Counted from the first letter of the stretch, positions 7,150-14,699 are shown. The stretch: DNA of 19,760 bases from Chitinophagaceae bacterium (GCA_017989935.1 JAGNOY010000008.1:1-19760); one strand, 5' to 3'. Translations and numbers: made by a program. The notes: generated from the sequence alone by a model not told the origin.

Positions 7150-7374
7150 ATGAAATACTATCTAAATCTTTCAATACTGCTTATAATACTCTTCATCACT
7201 TCATGCAAAAAAGAAACTACTTGTAGTTGCTATGTTAGCAACACTTCTTCAGGCTCAATTCAAGAAATTACTGTAAAATCCAACAAAGATTTGAGCTCGA
7301 GACAAAAAGCCTGTGAAGCAGAATCTAAATCCAAAAGTACTAGTACCCAAACATGGGAATGTAGCGCTAAATAA
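7150..7374 (+). CDS. Small cysteine-containing lipoprotein
   Basis: 74 residues. A type II signal peptide is clear: MKYYLNLSILLIILFITSC, with lipidated Cys19 preceded by ITS. The mature part is about 55 residues with four more cysteines (CSC at 25-27, then Cys54 and Cys70), Ser/Thr-rich and without a recognised domain; two disulfides are possible in the periplasm or on the outer membrane. It stands alone on the plus strand, convergent with the EndoU-like gene, their stops about 34 bases apart. A partial -7-like TAACTTTT at 7119-7126 is the only promoter hint. Function unknown. An immunity-type role against the neighbouring nuclease is conceivable but unsupported: the gene is not in the usual downstream position. 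Confidence 0.7.
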   Translation: MKYYLNLSILLIILFITSCKKETTCSCYVSNTSSGSIQEITVKSNKDLSSRQKACEAESKSKSTSTQTWECSAK

Positions 7375-7408
7375 AAACTGACAAATCAATGTAGTATCAC
7401 AAAACATC

Positions 7409-7810
7409 TTAATACAAAGGATAACAAGCGGTGATTTCTCCTTGCTGATAAATAAAAACAATCTCTATTCCACAGCTAGTTCTCCCTACCTGCTTGTACG
7501 ATGTTTCAAAACAGGCACTTTCAAATGCCTCTTCTAATTTACGATTCAATGTTTGGGAATCCCAAGCCTTAGGAAACAAGGTCGAAGATTTTGATTTCTT
7601 TACCCAACAATTGGTTCTTGGGTGACGCATAGATAATTTAGCTTCCCAAACACCCTGCTCATTTTCTGCTTTCACCAATTCTTCAATTTGATGAATTGTC
7701 TCGTCAAACACATGAATACCAAAACTTTTGCCTCGCTTAATTTCACCATAAGTAATATGATGAATTACGCGCGAAAATTGTAAAGTGGTTTGATCGCTTT
7801 CGAGGTGCAT
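7409..7810 (-). CDS. EndoU-like ribonuclease domain protein, free-standing
   Basis: 133 residues from the ATG at 7810; the longer frame to 7927 reads through the -7 box and a repeat, so I reject that start. The pattern fits the bacterial EndoU nuclease domain (PF14436): HHITYGEI (first catalytic His, 17 or 18), KSFGIH (His33, 15-16 residues later as in XendoU and coronavirus Nsp15), a Lys-rich KKSKSSTLFPKAW (71-83), a predicted helix (85-100), then SCGIEIVFIYQQGEITACYP (112-131) with a terminal Tyr. EndoU enzymes cut RNA at uridines. Most bacterial examples are C-terminal toxin domains of large secreted proteins. This one has no signal peptide, no secretion domain and no obvious immunity gene, so it may be a cytoplasmic RNase or a domesticated toxin. 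I did this recognition by eye; a profile search is needed to confirm it. Confidence 0.68.
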   Translation of the reverse strand: MHLESDQTTLQFSRVIHHITYGEIKRGKSFGIHVFDETIHQIEELVKAENEQGVWEAKLSMRHPRTNCWVKKSKSSTLFPKAWDSQTLNRKLEEAFESACFETSYKQVGRTSCGIEIVFIYQQGEITACYPLY

Positions 7811-7831
7811 ATTGAAAAAATAAATAAAAAT

Positions 7832-7839
7832 CAAATGTA
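7832..7839 (-). promoter_or_regulatory. -7 box TACATTTG for the EndoU-like gene
   Basis: Exact TAnnTTTG on the minus strand, 21 bases before the ATG at 7810. No TTG at the -33 distance. This box decides against the upstream extension of the reading frame. Confidence 0.6.
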
Positions 7840-7860
7840 CAGATTTTGTTTGTTTGCCAT

Positions 7861-7930
7861 AGCCTGCGTTAGGGGGAGTAGCGAAAATCGCCCTGATGCT
7901 TTTGATCAGGGCATTGCAGCGGATCACCCG
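7861..7930 (+). repeat. Second REP-like intergenic hairpin element
   Basis: A perfect 8-bp stem GCCCTGAT (7890-7897) / ATCAGGGC (7905-7912) with a 7-base loop GCTTTTG is flanked by CCTGCGTTAGGGGGAGTAGCG on the left and GCAGCGGATCACCCGACC on the right. The TAGnG...AGCG and GCGGAT-CCCG flanks resemble those of the element at 6957-7066. It lies between the divergent EndoU-like gene and dnaG. There is no U-tract, so it is not a simple terminator. Confidence 0.5.
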
Positions 7931-7931
7931 A

Positions 7932-7978
7932 CCACGCTAAACTTCACATCCAATTTACTTCAAAGCTTCTTAGCGTGG
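7932..7978. repeat. Inverted repeat upstream of dnaG
   Basis: CCACGCTAA (7932-7940) and TTAGCGTGG (7970-7978) are perfect 9-bp arms separated by 29 bases, ending about 40 bases before the dnaG -7 box. It may belong to the adjacent REP-like element or be a regulatory dyad. Confidence 0.5.
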
Positions 7979-8019
7979 GAACGCCCAAGGTTTGGTCACA
8001 GCTATTCCTCAATTTTGTC

Positions 8020-8027
8020 TAAATTTA
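8020..8027 (+). promoter_or_regulatory. -7-like box TAAATTTA for dnaG
   Basis: One mismatch to TAnnTTTG, followed by CCCC and the GTG start at 8032, the same four-base gap seen for two other genes in the window. No -33 TTG at the standard spacing (the nearest is 25 bases upstream). Confidence 0.45.
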
Positions 8028-8031
8028 CCCC

Positions 8032-9972
8032 GTGATTTCTCGTTCTACCATACAAAAAGTACATGATGCCGCCGATATTATGGATGTTGTAGGCGCCTTC
8101 GTAAAATTAAAAAAACGAGGAGCTAATTATTTAGGTAACTGCCCTTTTCATAACGAAAAAACGCCTTCTTTTACCGTATCTCCGACCAAAGGAATTTATA
8201 AATGTTTCGGTTGTGGCAAAGCCGGAAACACGATCACGTTTATTCAGGAGCACGAAAAAATGAGCTATCCCGAGGCCATCACTTGGCTGGCGAAGCGCTA
8301 CCATATTGAGATTGAGGAAACGGCCCAATCTAAAGAAGCCGTTGAAAATCGGCAAATGGAAGAGAGTCTGCGCATTATCAATACTTATGCAGCGCAGTAC
8401 TTCAGAGATCAACTTATGGAGAGCGAAGAAGGTCAGGCTATCGGACTTTCCTACTTCAAAGAAAGAGGCTTTCGCCAAGAAATTATCGACTTATTTCAAC
8501 TCGGTTACTGTCCCGAAAATCGAGATCATTTAGTTAAAGACGCACTTCAAAAAGGGTATCAAAAAGATATTTTAATGAAGGCGGGTATTGTAACAGAACG
8601 CAACGGTCAGTTACAAGCCATGTATGCAGGTAGGGTTATTTTCCCGATTCAAAATACCACGGGCAAGGTCATTGGTTTCGGAGCTAGAATTTTAAAGACC
8701 AATGAAAAATCGCCTAAGTATATTAATACACCTGAAAATGAAATTTACTTTAAAAGTAAAACTTTATATGGCATTTATCAGGCTAAAACAAGTATACATA
8801 AACTAGATGAATGTTTACTCGTTGAAGGCTATACCGATGTAATTTCTTTATACCAAGCTGGGGTAGAAAATGTGGTGGCAAGTAGTGGCACTTCATTGAC
8901 TGAAGAACAATTGAAACTCATCAAGCGTTTTACCAACAATTTAATTATTTTGTATGATGGTGATGCTGCCGGTGTAAAAGCGGCCTTGCGTGGATTAGAC
9001 ATGGCCATCGAACAAGGTTTGTCTGTACAAGTGGTGATGCTTCCAGACAATCACGATCCTGATAGTTTTGTACAATCTATAGGCGCCGAAGCTTTTCGTG
9101 AGTTTATACGTAACAACAAAAAAGATATCATTCTTTTCAAGCTCGAAGCTTCGCTCAGTGAAGCCAAAAACGATACGCTTAAAAAAACGGCCCTCATTAA
9201 TGATATTGCCGAAACCTTATCAAAAATAAATCGTGTAGAAGATTTTACTAAGCAGCAAGATTATATTCGACGATGTGCCCAACTTTTGCAAATTGATGAA
9301 GCGGGATTAATTACTTTAGTCAATAAAAGAATTCGAGAAAAGTTAGTTAAGCAAGAACGCTTCGATAAAGATGAAATAGAATTATTAGAGAAGCAGGCCA
9401 ATCCTGAATCTAACGAACCTCAGCCCGAAATTAGTCCGCTCTTGCAAAAAGATTATGCGCAAGAAAAGGGCCTTATCCGAATTTTAATTGAGTATGGCGC
9501 CAAGCCTTATGACGACAAATTAAGCATTGCCGATTTTGTACGCTTAAAAGTGGGCGATGCCGATTTTGTTCATCAAACATGGCAACATACTTATCATGTG
9601 TATTTTAATCATTTAGATCAAACACTTCAATTTCCTGATACGAATTTCTTCACTTATCACGAAGAAGAAGCAGTGCGAAATAATGCGATTGAAGCCTTGT
9701 ATTTTCCTTATGAGTTAAGCGAAAACTGGGCCAAAGAGCACCAAATCATCGTTCCTTCAAAAGAGGTGATTTATGTAGATGATGTCAACAAAACCGTCAC
9801 CTATTTCATACTCCGAAAAATAAAAGCAACCATACAAGAATTATTCGAAGAGTTGCAACATATTGATGATAAGGACCTCGAGGAAGTGTTAATTATTCAA
9901 ACCTCCTATGCCGAACTTAAACGGAATGAAAGAGAATTATTATCTCCTTTTTCGACGGTATTAGTGCGATAA
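8032..9972 (+). CDS. dnaG: DNA primase DnaG
   Basis: 646 residues, standard length. DnaG makes RNA primers at the replication fork and works with the DnaB helicase. The N-terminal CHC2 zinc-binding domain has Cys37, His40, Cys58 and Cys61 (CPFHNEKTPSFTVS, then KCFGCGKAGN). The RNA polymerase-like domain follows, with the TOPRIM motif LLVEGYTD (Glu265) and LYDGDAAG (Asp309, Asp311) that bind metal. The C-terminal 200 residues are helical and variable, as expected for the helicase-interaction region. The start is GTG (MISRSTIQKV), supported by alignment of the N-terminus with other primases and by the box four bases upstream; no ATG is available nearby. Confidence 0.97.
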   Translation: MISRSTIQKVHDAADIMDVVGAFVKLKKRGANYLGNCPFHNEKTPSFTVSPTKGIYKCFGCGKAGNTITFIQEHEKMSYPEAITWLAKRYHIEIEETAQSKEAVENRQMEESLRIINTYAAQYFRDQLMESEEGQAIGLSYFKERGFRQEIIDLFQLGYCPENRDHLVKDALQKGYQKDILMKAGIVTERNGQLQAMYAGRVIFPIQNTTGKVIGFGARILKTNEKSPKYINTPENEIYFKSKTLYGIYQAKTSIHKLDECLLVEGYTDVISLYQAGVENVVASSGTSLTEEQLKLIKRFTNNLIILYDGDAAGVKAALRGLDMAIEQGLSVQVVMLPDNHDPDSFVQSIGAEAFREFIRNNKKDIILFKLEASLSEAKNDTLKKTALINDIAETLSKINRVEDFTKQQDYIRRCAQLLQIDEAGLITLVNKRIREKLVKQERFDKDEIELLEKQANPESNEPQPEISPLLQKDYAQEKGLIRILIEYGAKPYDDKLSIADFVRLKVGDADFVHQTWQHTYHVYFNHLDQTLQFPDTNFFTYHEEEAVRNNAIEALYFPYELSENWAKEHQIIVPSKEVIYVDDVNKTVTYFILRKIKATIQELFEELQHIDDKDLEEVLIIQTSYAELKRNERELLSPFSTVLVR

Positions 9973-10328
9973 TTAATGCTTATCCGTTAAGCTACCTAAC
10001 GAAACTAATAAACTCAGTTGTCATCTATCTAATACCAAAATATTGAAAAAATCTTTATAGAATATTCGGCCTAAGATTCGAGGCAGCTAAAAATATTGAA
10101 ATCGAAGCCAAACTTTTATCCACTGTTTGAGCACAAACGAATGTTGCTATATGGAGAAAATCATTAAGTGCGAGTTTGGATAAAAGTGGCGTAGATGAAA
10201 TTATTTTTATGCCAAGAATCTTCAGCCTAGACTTTTTGCTCAACTTTTGCGTCATGGCAAAAGTGGAAAAACATTCGGGTATCTTTACGGATAATCATAA
10301 AGTAAACTAATTCTCTATGATGATTTCC
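9973..10328. repeat. Gene-free stretch with inverted repeats, probable degenerate intergenic repeat
   Basis: No convincing gene; a 66-codon minus-strand frame (10055-10255) has no start signal or recognisable content. Two structures stand out. A perfect 11-bp inverted repeat ACTTTTATCCA (10112-10122) / TGGATAAAAGT (10177-10187) spans 54 bases. Further on, ACTTTTGC (10243-10250) and GCAAAAGT (10257-10264) form an 8-bp hairpin with a 6-base loop preceded by a T-rich tract. The block between 10060 and 10270 resembles intergenic repeats that are frequent after genes in Bacteroidota. It separates the convergent dnaG and barrel genes, and the hairpin may help terminate transcription. Confidence 0.45.
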
Positions 10329-10994
10329 TTAATAACTAAATCCTACATGCACTTGTATCATCTGATTCTTCCAATCTTGCACATCCCCTTTCGAGGTTAC
10401 AAGTCCGCTCATGTTGGATACGCCAGACACATATCTAATACCTGCATTCACACGAACTAAGGGAGACTTGCCTCCAAACTGAGCCCAAATCCCTCCTACC
10501 AAATTAAAATTATTTTGCTTTATGACCTCCACCCCACTTTTAAGAATTTTACTTTTATCTAAGATATTTACACTTGCTGAATATTGTGGACCAAGCTGTA
10601 TCCACAAGAACTGAGACAATTTCAAATTCACTAACAAAGGAATAGAAATTGTGCTAAATTTAAAGGTGCCCCCATTTAAGCTATCCATGGCGGTTTGATA
10701 GTACTGTTTATACAACCCGTAAAAGGATGAATCTGTTGTCATTTTATTCTGAGTCCAGTTAGCTTCAATTTGTACCCCAACTCTATATTTATTTAGATAA
10801 AGAAAAAATCCACCATGCGGATCGGTGCTAAACTTATTTTTCCATTCAGAGGCTACAACTTTATTGAAATTAAGTCCGCCTTTGAGACCTATCCCTAAAT
10901 CGGTTCCAAACTTTTGTTTAGCAAATAATGAAATGGGGAATAGCAAGACTATGAAAGCAAGCGAGATTTTTGTGGCAAGTAAATTATTTTTCAT
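10329..10994 (-). CDS. PorT-like outer-membrane beta-barrel protein
   Basis: 221 residues. A signal peptide is visible at residues 1-25 (MKNNLLATKISLAFIVLLFPISLFA). The mature protein begins LGIGLKGGLNFNKV, the typical first strand of the outer membrane beta-barrel family (PF13568). It continues with alternating strands such as YRVGVQIEANWTQNKM, FKFSTISIPLLVNLKL, FLWIQLGPQYSASV, FNLVGGIWAQFG and VRVNAGIRYVSGVSN, and ends with MIQVHVGFSY, an aromatic C-terminus as in Bam-inserted barrels. Family members are small eight-stranded barrels, mostly of unknown function. The gene is divergent from dcd, with a -7-like TACATTTA at 11012-11005 ten bases before the ATG. Confidence 0.88.
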   Translation of the reverse strand: MKNNLLATKISLAFIVLLFPISLFAKQKFGTDLGIGLKGGLNFNKVVASEWKNKFSTDPHGGFFLYLNKYRVGVQIEANWTQNKMTTDSSFYGLYKQYYQTAMDSLNGGTFKFSTISIPLLVNLKLSQFLWIQLGPQYSASVNILDKSKILKSGVEVIKQNNFNLVGGIWAQFGGKSPLVRVNAGIRYVSGVSNMSGLVTSKGDVQDWKNQMIQVHVGFSY

Positions 10995-11004
10995 TTGATA
11001 CGTT

Positions 11005-11012
11005 TAAATGTA
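11005..11012 (-). promoter_or_regulatory. Possible -7 box TACATTTA for the barrel protein
   Basis: One mismatch to TAnnTTTG, 10 bases upstream of the ATG at 10994. A TTG at 11030-11028 gives a 15-base spacer, shorter than usual. Confidence 0.4.
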
Positions 11013-11106
11013 ATTTTTGATACATGACAATTTGAGGGTAAAGTTCTTCAAACATATGACAAAAATAAACATTTAATCTATATAGCCGTAAAATCGCTTG
11101 TTCAAG

Positions 11107-11138
11107 TTGCATATTCTAAGTTACGGCACTTACATTTG
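11107..11138 (+). promoter_or_regulatory. Promoter for dcd: TTG-N21-TACATTTG
   Basis: TTG at 11107-11109, a 21-base spacer and an exact TACATTTG at 11131-11138, then 15 bases to the ATG at 11154. The TTG in the box (11136) is in frame with dcd and could be mistaken for its start. Confidence 0.72.
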
Positions 11139-11153
11139 CACAAATTTTTAGCT

Positions 11154-11690
11154 ATGATTTTATCGGATAAACGAATCTTGGAGGAAATGGACAAAGGAAC
11201 AATTAAAATTGAGCCTTATACTCGAGATTGTTTAGGAAGCAATTCGTATGATGTGCATTTAGGCAAGCATTTAGCCACCTATATCAATCATGAATTGGAT
11301 GCCAAAGCGCATAATCAGATTAAACATTTTGATATTCCAGCAGAAGGCTTTGTATTGCAACCTGGCGATTTCTACTTAGGTGTTACAGAAGAATATACAG
11401 AAACCCATGAGCATGTGCCCTTTTTAGAAGGAAAATCAAGTACAGGCAGACTTGGCATTGACATTCATGCTACCGCTGGTAAAGGAGATGTTGGTTTTTG
11501 CGGAAACTGGACCTTAGAAATTTCAGTCAAGCAACCCGTGCGTGTATATGCAGGTATGCCTATCGGGCAATTAATTTATTTTCCTGTAGAAGGAGAAATT
11601 GAAGTGAAATACAATAATAAGATAGGTGCTAAATATAGCGGGCAACCGAAAAAGCCTGTTGAAAGCATGATGTGGAAGAATAAATTCTAA
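11154..11690 (+). CDS. dcd: dCTP deaminase
   Basis: 178 residues from the ATG at 11154 (MILSDKRILEEMDKG), the conserved start of the Dcd family; the in-frame TTG at 11136 lies within the -7 box. Dcd deaminates dCTP to dUTP, feeding dTMP synthesis. The signature EGKSSTGRLGI (residues 92-102) carries the Ser-Ser-x-x-Arg substrate motif. GNWTLEI (118-124) places the catalytic Glu at 122, and the C-terminal KIGAKYSGQPKKP is the flexible lid segment over the nucleotide. Length and motifs fit a normal trimeric enzyme; motifs alone do not separate a mono- from a bifunctional deaminase/dUTPase. It is followed by ccmE after 110 bases. Confidence 0.95.
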   Translation: MILSDKRILEEMDKGTIKIEPYTRDCLGSNSYDVHLGKHLATYINHELDAKAHNQIKHFDIPAEGFVLQPGDFYLGVTEEYTETHEHVPFLEGKSSTGRLGIDIHATAGKGDVGFCGNWTLEISVKQPVRVYAGMPIGQLIYFPVEGEIEVKYNNKIGAKYSGQPKKPVESMMWKNKF

Positions 11691-11751
11691 TAGAAAGAAT
11701 AAATAGGTTGAACACAATTTCTCTTGTAATTTTACAGCGCTAAAAAAGAAG

Positions 11752-11781
11752 CTTCTGATTATGGCAGAAGAGTTTTCTTTT
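11752..11781 (+). terminator. Weak candidate terminator after dcd
   Basis: CTTCTG (11752-11757) and CAGAAG (11765-11770) can form a 6-bp stem with a 7-base loop, followed by AGTTTTCTTTT. The stem is short, and the interval also has to hold a promoter or leader for ccmE, so read-through is possible. Confidence 0.3.
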
Positions 11782-11800
11782 GAAACAAATATTTAATTTT

Positions 11801-12199
11801 ATGAAAACGTCAAATATTGTTGCTTTAATATTAATTGCAGTAGCCACAGGTTTCATTCTGAGTATGGTCGGCGATTTTAGTAGTTACCAAACTTTTGCAA
11901 CAGCTGCTGCTAAACCAGGAAAAGAATATCAAATCATAGGGCAGTTGGATACTGTGACGAATAAAATGTTTTATGATCCTATTAAAGATCCAAATCATTT
12001 TGTTTTTTATGCCAAAGATGAGGAAGGTGTATTGAAAAAAGTAACCTTTAATGGCACCAAACCACAAGATTTTGAGCGCAGTGAGCGATTAACCATGACA
12101 GGCTCTATGGTGGGCGATGAATTTAAATGCTCTAAGATATTAATGAAATGTCCATCTAAATACAAAACAGATCAGGTTGCAGTCAGCAATCCAAGCTAA
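11801..12199 (+). CDS. ccmE: Cytochrome c maturation heme chaperone CcmE, CxxxY type
   Basis: 132 residues from the ATG at 11801; an in-frame TTG at 11780 would add seven residues before the membrane anchor and is less likely. One N-terminal transmembrane helix (about 6-24, IVALILIAVATGFILSMVG) anchors a periplasmic OB-fold: KEYQIIGQLD, HFVFYAKDEEGVLKKVTFNG, LTMTGSMVGDEFKCSKILMK. CcmE carries heme covalently to the CcmF ligase. In E. coli heme is bound through the His of HxxxY; here the motif is CPSKY (Cys117, Tyr121), the CxxxY variant known from Desulfovibrio and archaea. It sits directly upstream of the ccmF-like gene, 26 bases away, in one operon. Other ccm genes are not in the window. 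Confidence 0.9.
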   Translation: MKTSNIVALILIAVATGFILSMVGDFSSYQTFATAAAKPGKEYQIIGQLDTVTNKMFYDPIKDPNHFVFYAKDEEGVLKKVTFNGTKPQDFERSERLTMTGSMVGDEFKCSKILMKCPSKYKTDQVAVSNPS

Positions 12200-12225
12200 G
12201 TTCTGTCAACAATCAATTTACACTA

Positions 12226-14649
12226 TTGGAAACAACCTTTTTAAATGAGCATTTACTACCTGGTAAAATAGGCCATTTTTTTGTAATCTTATCTTTCGTG
12301 GCTGCCTTAGTAGCTGCTATTGCTTATTATGCAGCTGCTCAATCTCCTATTGGTGATATTGAAAAAAGCTGGAAACGAATGGCTCGTCAAGCTTTTATGG
12401 TGCATACTGTTTCTGTCTTCGGCATTTTTAGTACATTATTTTATATCATATTCAATCATCAATTTGAATATTTCTATGTTTGGTCGCACTCGAGCCATGC
12501 ATTGCCTTTCAAATATTTATTATCATGTTTTTGGGAAGGCCAACAGGGTAGCTTTTTACTTTGGAGTATTTGGCACACTGTTTTAGGTCTTTTGGTGATG
12601 CGAAGCAAGTCCAAGTGGGAATCTCCGGTATTGAGTATTGTAAGTTTGGTTCAAGTGCTTTTGGCTTCCATGCTCTTAGGCTTGGTATTTTTTGGCGAAA
12701 AAATTGGTTCATCTCCTTTTTCCTTACTTAGAGATGAAATGGCTGGGGCGCCTATCTTTCAACAACCTAATTATTTAGAGTTCATTAAAGATGGCAATGG
12801 TTTAAATCCTCTCCTGCAAAATTATTGGATGGTAATTCATCCACCCATCTTGTTTATGGGCTTTGCTTCTACCTTATTGCCATTTTCCTATGGTTTAGCT
12901 GCCTTATGGAAGAAAGATTACGAAAATCTTACCCCTTACATGCTACGATGGTCAGTATTTAGCGGTATGATTTTAGGTACAGGAATCATGATGGGTGGAG
13001 CTTGGGCTTATGAAAGTCTAAATTTTGGGGGTTATTGGGCCTGGGACCCTGTTGAAAATGCTTCATTAGTACCCTGGATAGTGATGGTAGCTGGCCTGCA
13101 TACAACTATGATTTATAAATCAACAGGATACTCAATGAAATCTACCTTGTTGTTTTTTATATTTTCATTTGCACTTGTATTGTATTCAACCTTCTTAACA
13201 CGCACAGGCATCTTGGGAGATACTTCTGTTCATGCCTTTACAGGAGAAGGGAGTTCCCTCTCCTATCATTTGATCTTTTTTCTATTCCTCTTTTTAATTT
13301 TAGGTTTGTTTTTATTCTTCAAGAATTTTAAAAGCATTCCTGACCTTAAGAAAGAAGAAGAAGCTTTGAGTTCTCGAGAATTTTGGATGTTTATCGGTGC
13401 TTTGGTATTGATGATTTCTGTAGTGCAAATCACGTATACAACCTCCATGCCTGTTTGGAATAAGATTTTTGGAACAAAACTAGCCATCACAGATCCAATC
13501 ACCCATTATAATAAAATACAGATATGGATTACTATGCTTGTTTTATTGGGCACAGCAAGTATTTATTATTTTAAGTTCAAATCTTCCAACATGAAGGAGG
13601 TGATGATGAAGATATTACCTCCATTTGTATTGGCTCTTGTTTTCACGGCGCTTGTTTCTTATTTACAAGAGTTAAAAACAGTACCTATTGTTTTAATCAT
13701 GTTTGCGTCCATCTTCACGGTACTTGCCAATTTATTTTATGCCATTCGTGTGATCAAATGGAACGGCATTAAATGGGGTGGCTCTACAGCGCATATTGGT
13801 TTTGGCCTAATGATAGTGGGCATTATACTTTCTTCTTACAACAAACGAGTAATTTCTGTCAATAGATTAGGTGTTGATTTTGAGATGGGTAAAAAAAGCG
13901 AAGAGGAAAACAAAAAAGAAAGTCGAGAAAATGTATTGCTTTTCAGGGGAATTCCAGTTCGAATGGGCTCTTATGAAATGACCTATATTGGAGATACTAT
14001 AGACGGCCCCAATCATTTTTACAAGGTTCGCTATCAAAAAAGAGAAAACGACACAGGAAGAGTTCAGGAAGAATTTGTACTTCAACCAAACGCTCAAATC
14101 AATCCTAAAATGGGCTTAGTGTCTAGTCCAGATACGAGACATTACTTAAGTCATGATGTATTTACCTATGTGACCTCAACAGTTGATAAAACAAAAATGG
14201 GTGATACCAGTCAGTTTAAGTCAAAAAAAGTAAAAACAGGGGATTCCATATTCTTTAGTAATGGCTACATGATTTTCGACGGATTTAATACACAAGCGGC
14301 GTCAAATCAATATCAAGCTATCAATGGAGACATTGCAGTATCAGCCAATTTAAGGGTTTACAACTTAGAAGGTAACCTTGAAAAATCTAATCCAATTTAT
14401 GTAATCCGAGGAAATGAAGAAATGGTGATAGATGATACGATCAAAACATACAATTTATATACTCGATTAAGCAAAATCATACCTTCTGAGAATTCGGCTA
14501 TCATTGACTACAAGCAGCCAAGTGCTATGGAAGATTATATTATCATGAAGGCTATCCTTTTCCCATACATAAACGTCTTGTGGATTGGAACCATTTTGAT
14601 GATAGTAGGCTTCCTTATAAGTTTATATAAGAGAATTCTCGCAAAATGA
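12226..14649 (+). CDS. ccmF: CcmF-like cytochrome c heme lyase
   Basis: 807 residues, polytopic. CcmF takes heme from CcmE and attaches it to apocytochrome c in the periplasm. The WWD heme-handling domain is at residues 269-284 (GYWAWDPVENASLVPW). The four histidines conserved in CcmF are visible: VIHPP (His205), GLHTT (His292), TSVHAF (His336) and TAHIGF (His523). An EGQQGSFLLW element (104-113) replaces the usual GGHEGS. After the last cluster of helices (about 515-537) a periplasmic domain of some 240 residues is closed by a final helix (about 784-803). The start appears to be TTG at 12226 (METTFLNEHLL); no in-frame ATG or GTG lies between the ccmE stop and the first helix, so this start is plausible but not certain. 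Confidence 0.93.
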   Translation: METTFLNEHLLPGKIGHFFVILSFVAALVAAIAYYAAAQSPIGDIEKSWKRMARQAFMVHTVSVFGIFSTLFYIIFNHQFEYFYVWSHSSHALPFKYLLSCFWEGQQGSFLLWSIWHTVLGLLVMRSKSKWESPVLSIVSLVQVLLASMLLGLVFFGEKIGSSPFSLLRDEMAGAPIFQQPNYLEFIKDGNGLNPLLQNYWMVIHPPILFMGFASTLLPFSYGLAALWKKDYENLTPYMLRWSVFSGMILGTGIMMGGAWAYESLNFGGYWAWDPVENASLVPWIVMVAGLHTTMIYKSTGYSMKSTLLFFIFSFALVLYSTFLTRTGILGDTSVHAFTGEGSSLSYHLIFFLFLFLILGLFLFFKNFKSIPDLKKEEEALSSREFWMFIGALVLMISVVQITYTTSMPVWNKIFGTKLAITDPITHYNKIQIWITMLVLLGTASIYYFKFKSSNMKEVMMKILPPFVLALVFTALVSYLQELKTVPIVLIMFASIFTVLANLFYAIRVIKWNGIKWGGSTAHIGFGLMIVGIILSSYNKRVISVNRLGVDFEMGKKSEEENKKESRENVLLFRGIPVRMGSYEMTYIGDTIDGPNHFYKVRYQKRENDTGRVQEEFVLQPNAQINPKMGLVSSPDTRHYLSHDVFTYVTSTVDKTKMGDTSQFKSKKVKTGDSIFFSNGYMIFDGFNTQAASNQYQAINGDIAVSANLRVYNLEGNLEKSNPIYVIRGNEEMVIDDTIKTYNLYTRLSKIIPSENSAIIDYKQPSAMEDYIIMKAILFPYINVLWIGTILMIVGFLISLYKRILAK

Positions 14650-14677
14650 TTTGTTTAAGAAATTATTTATATATTTA
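14650..14677 (+). promoter_or_regulatory. Possible promoter for the EGF-like lipoprotein
   Basis: TTTG (14650-14653), 16 bases, then TATATTTA (14670-14677), one mismatch to TAnnTTTG; 22 bases to the ATG. The spacer is short, so confidence is low. AGAAAGA at 14684-14690 could act as a weak ribosome binding site. Confidence 0.35.
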
Positions 14678-14699
14678 CCCTATAGAAAGATCCTGAAAC

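Noticed and set aside
7811..7927. Upstream extension of the EndoU-like gene to an ATG at 7927
   Set aside because: It would translate through the TACATTTG box and the REP-like hairpin; homology begins only after the ATG at 7810.
7898..7978. CRISPR-like or IS-end interpretation of the repeats upstream of dnaG
   Set aside because: No regular spacing, no target-site duplication and no transposase fragment are visible.
10055..10255. 66-codon open frame on the minus strand
   Set aside because: It covers the inverted-repeat block, has no start signal and no recognisable composition; more likely repeat sequence than protein.
11761..11796. Eleven-codon frame ATG GCA GAA ... TAA just before ccmE
   Set aside because: Could be a leader peptide, but it overlaps a candidate terminator stem and has no promoter or regulatory codon pattern.
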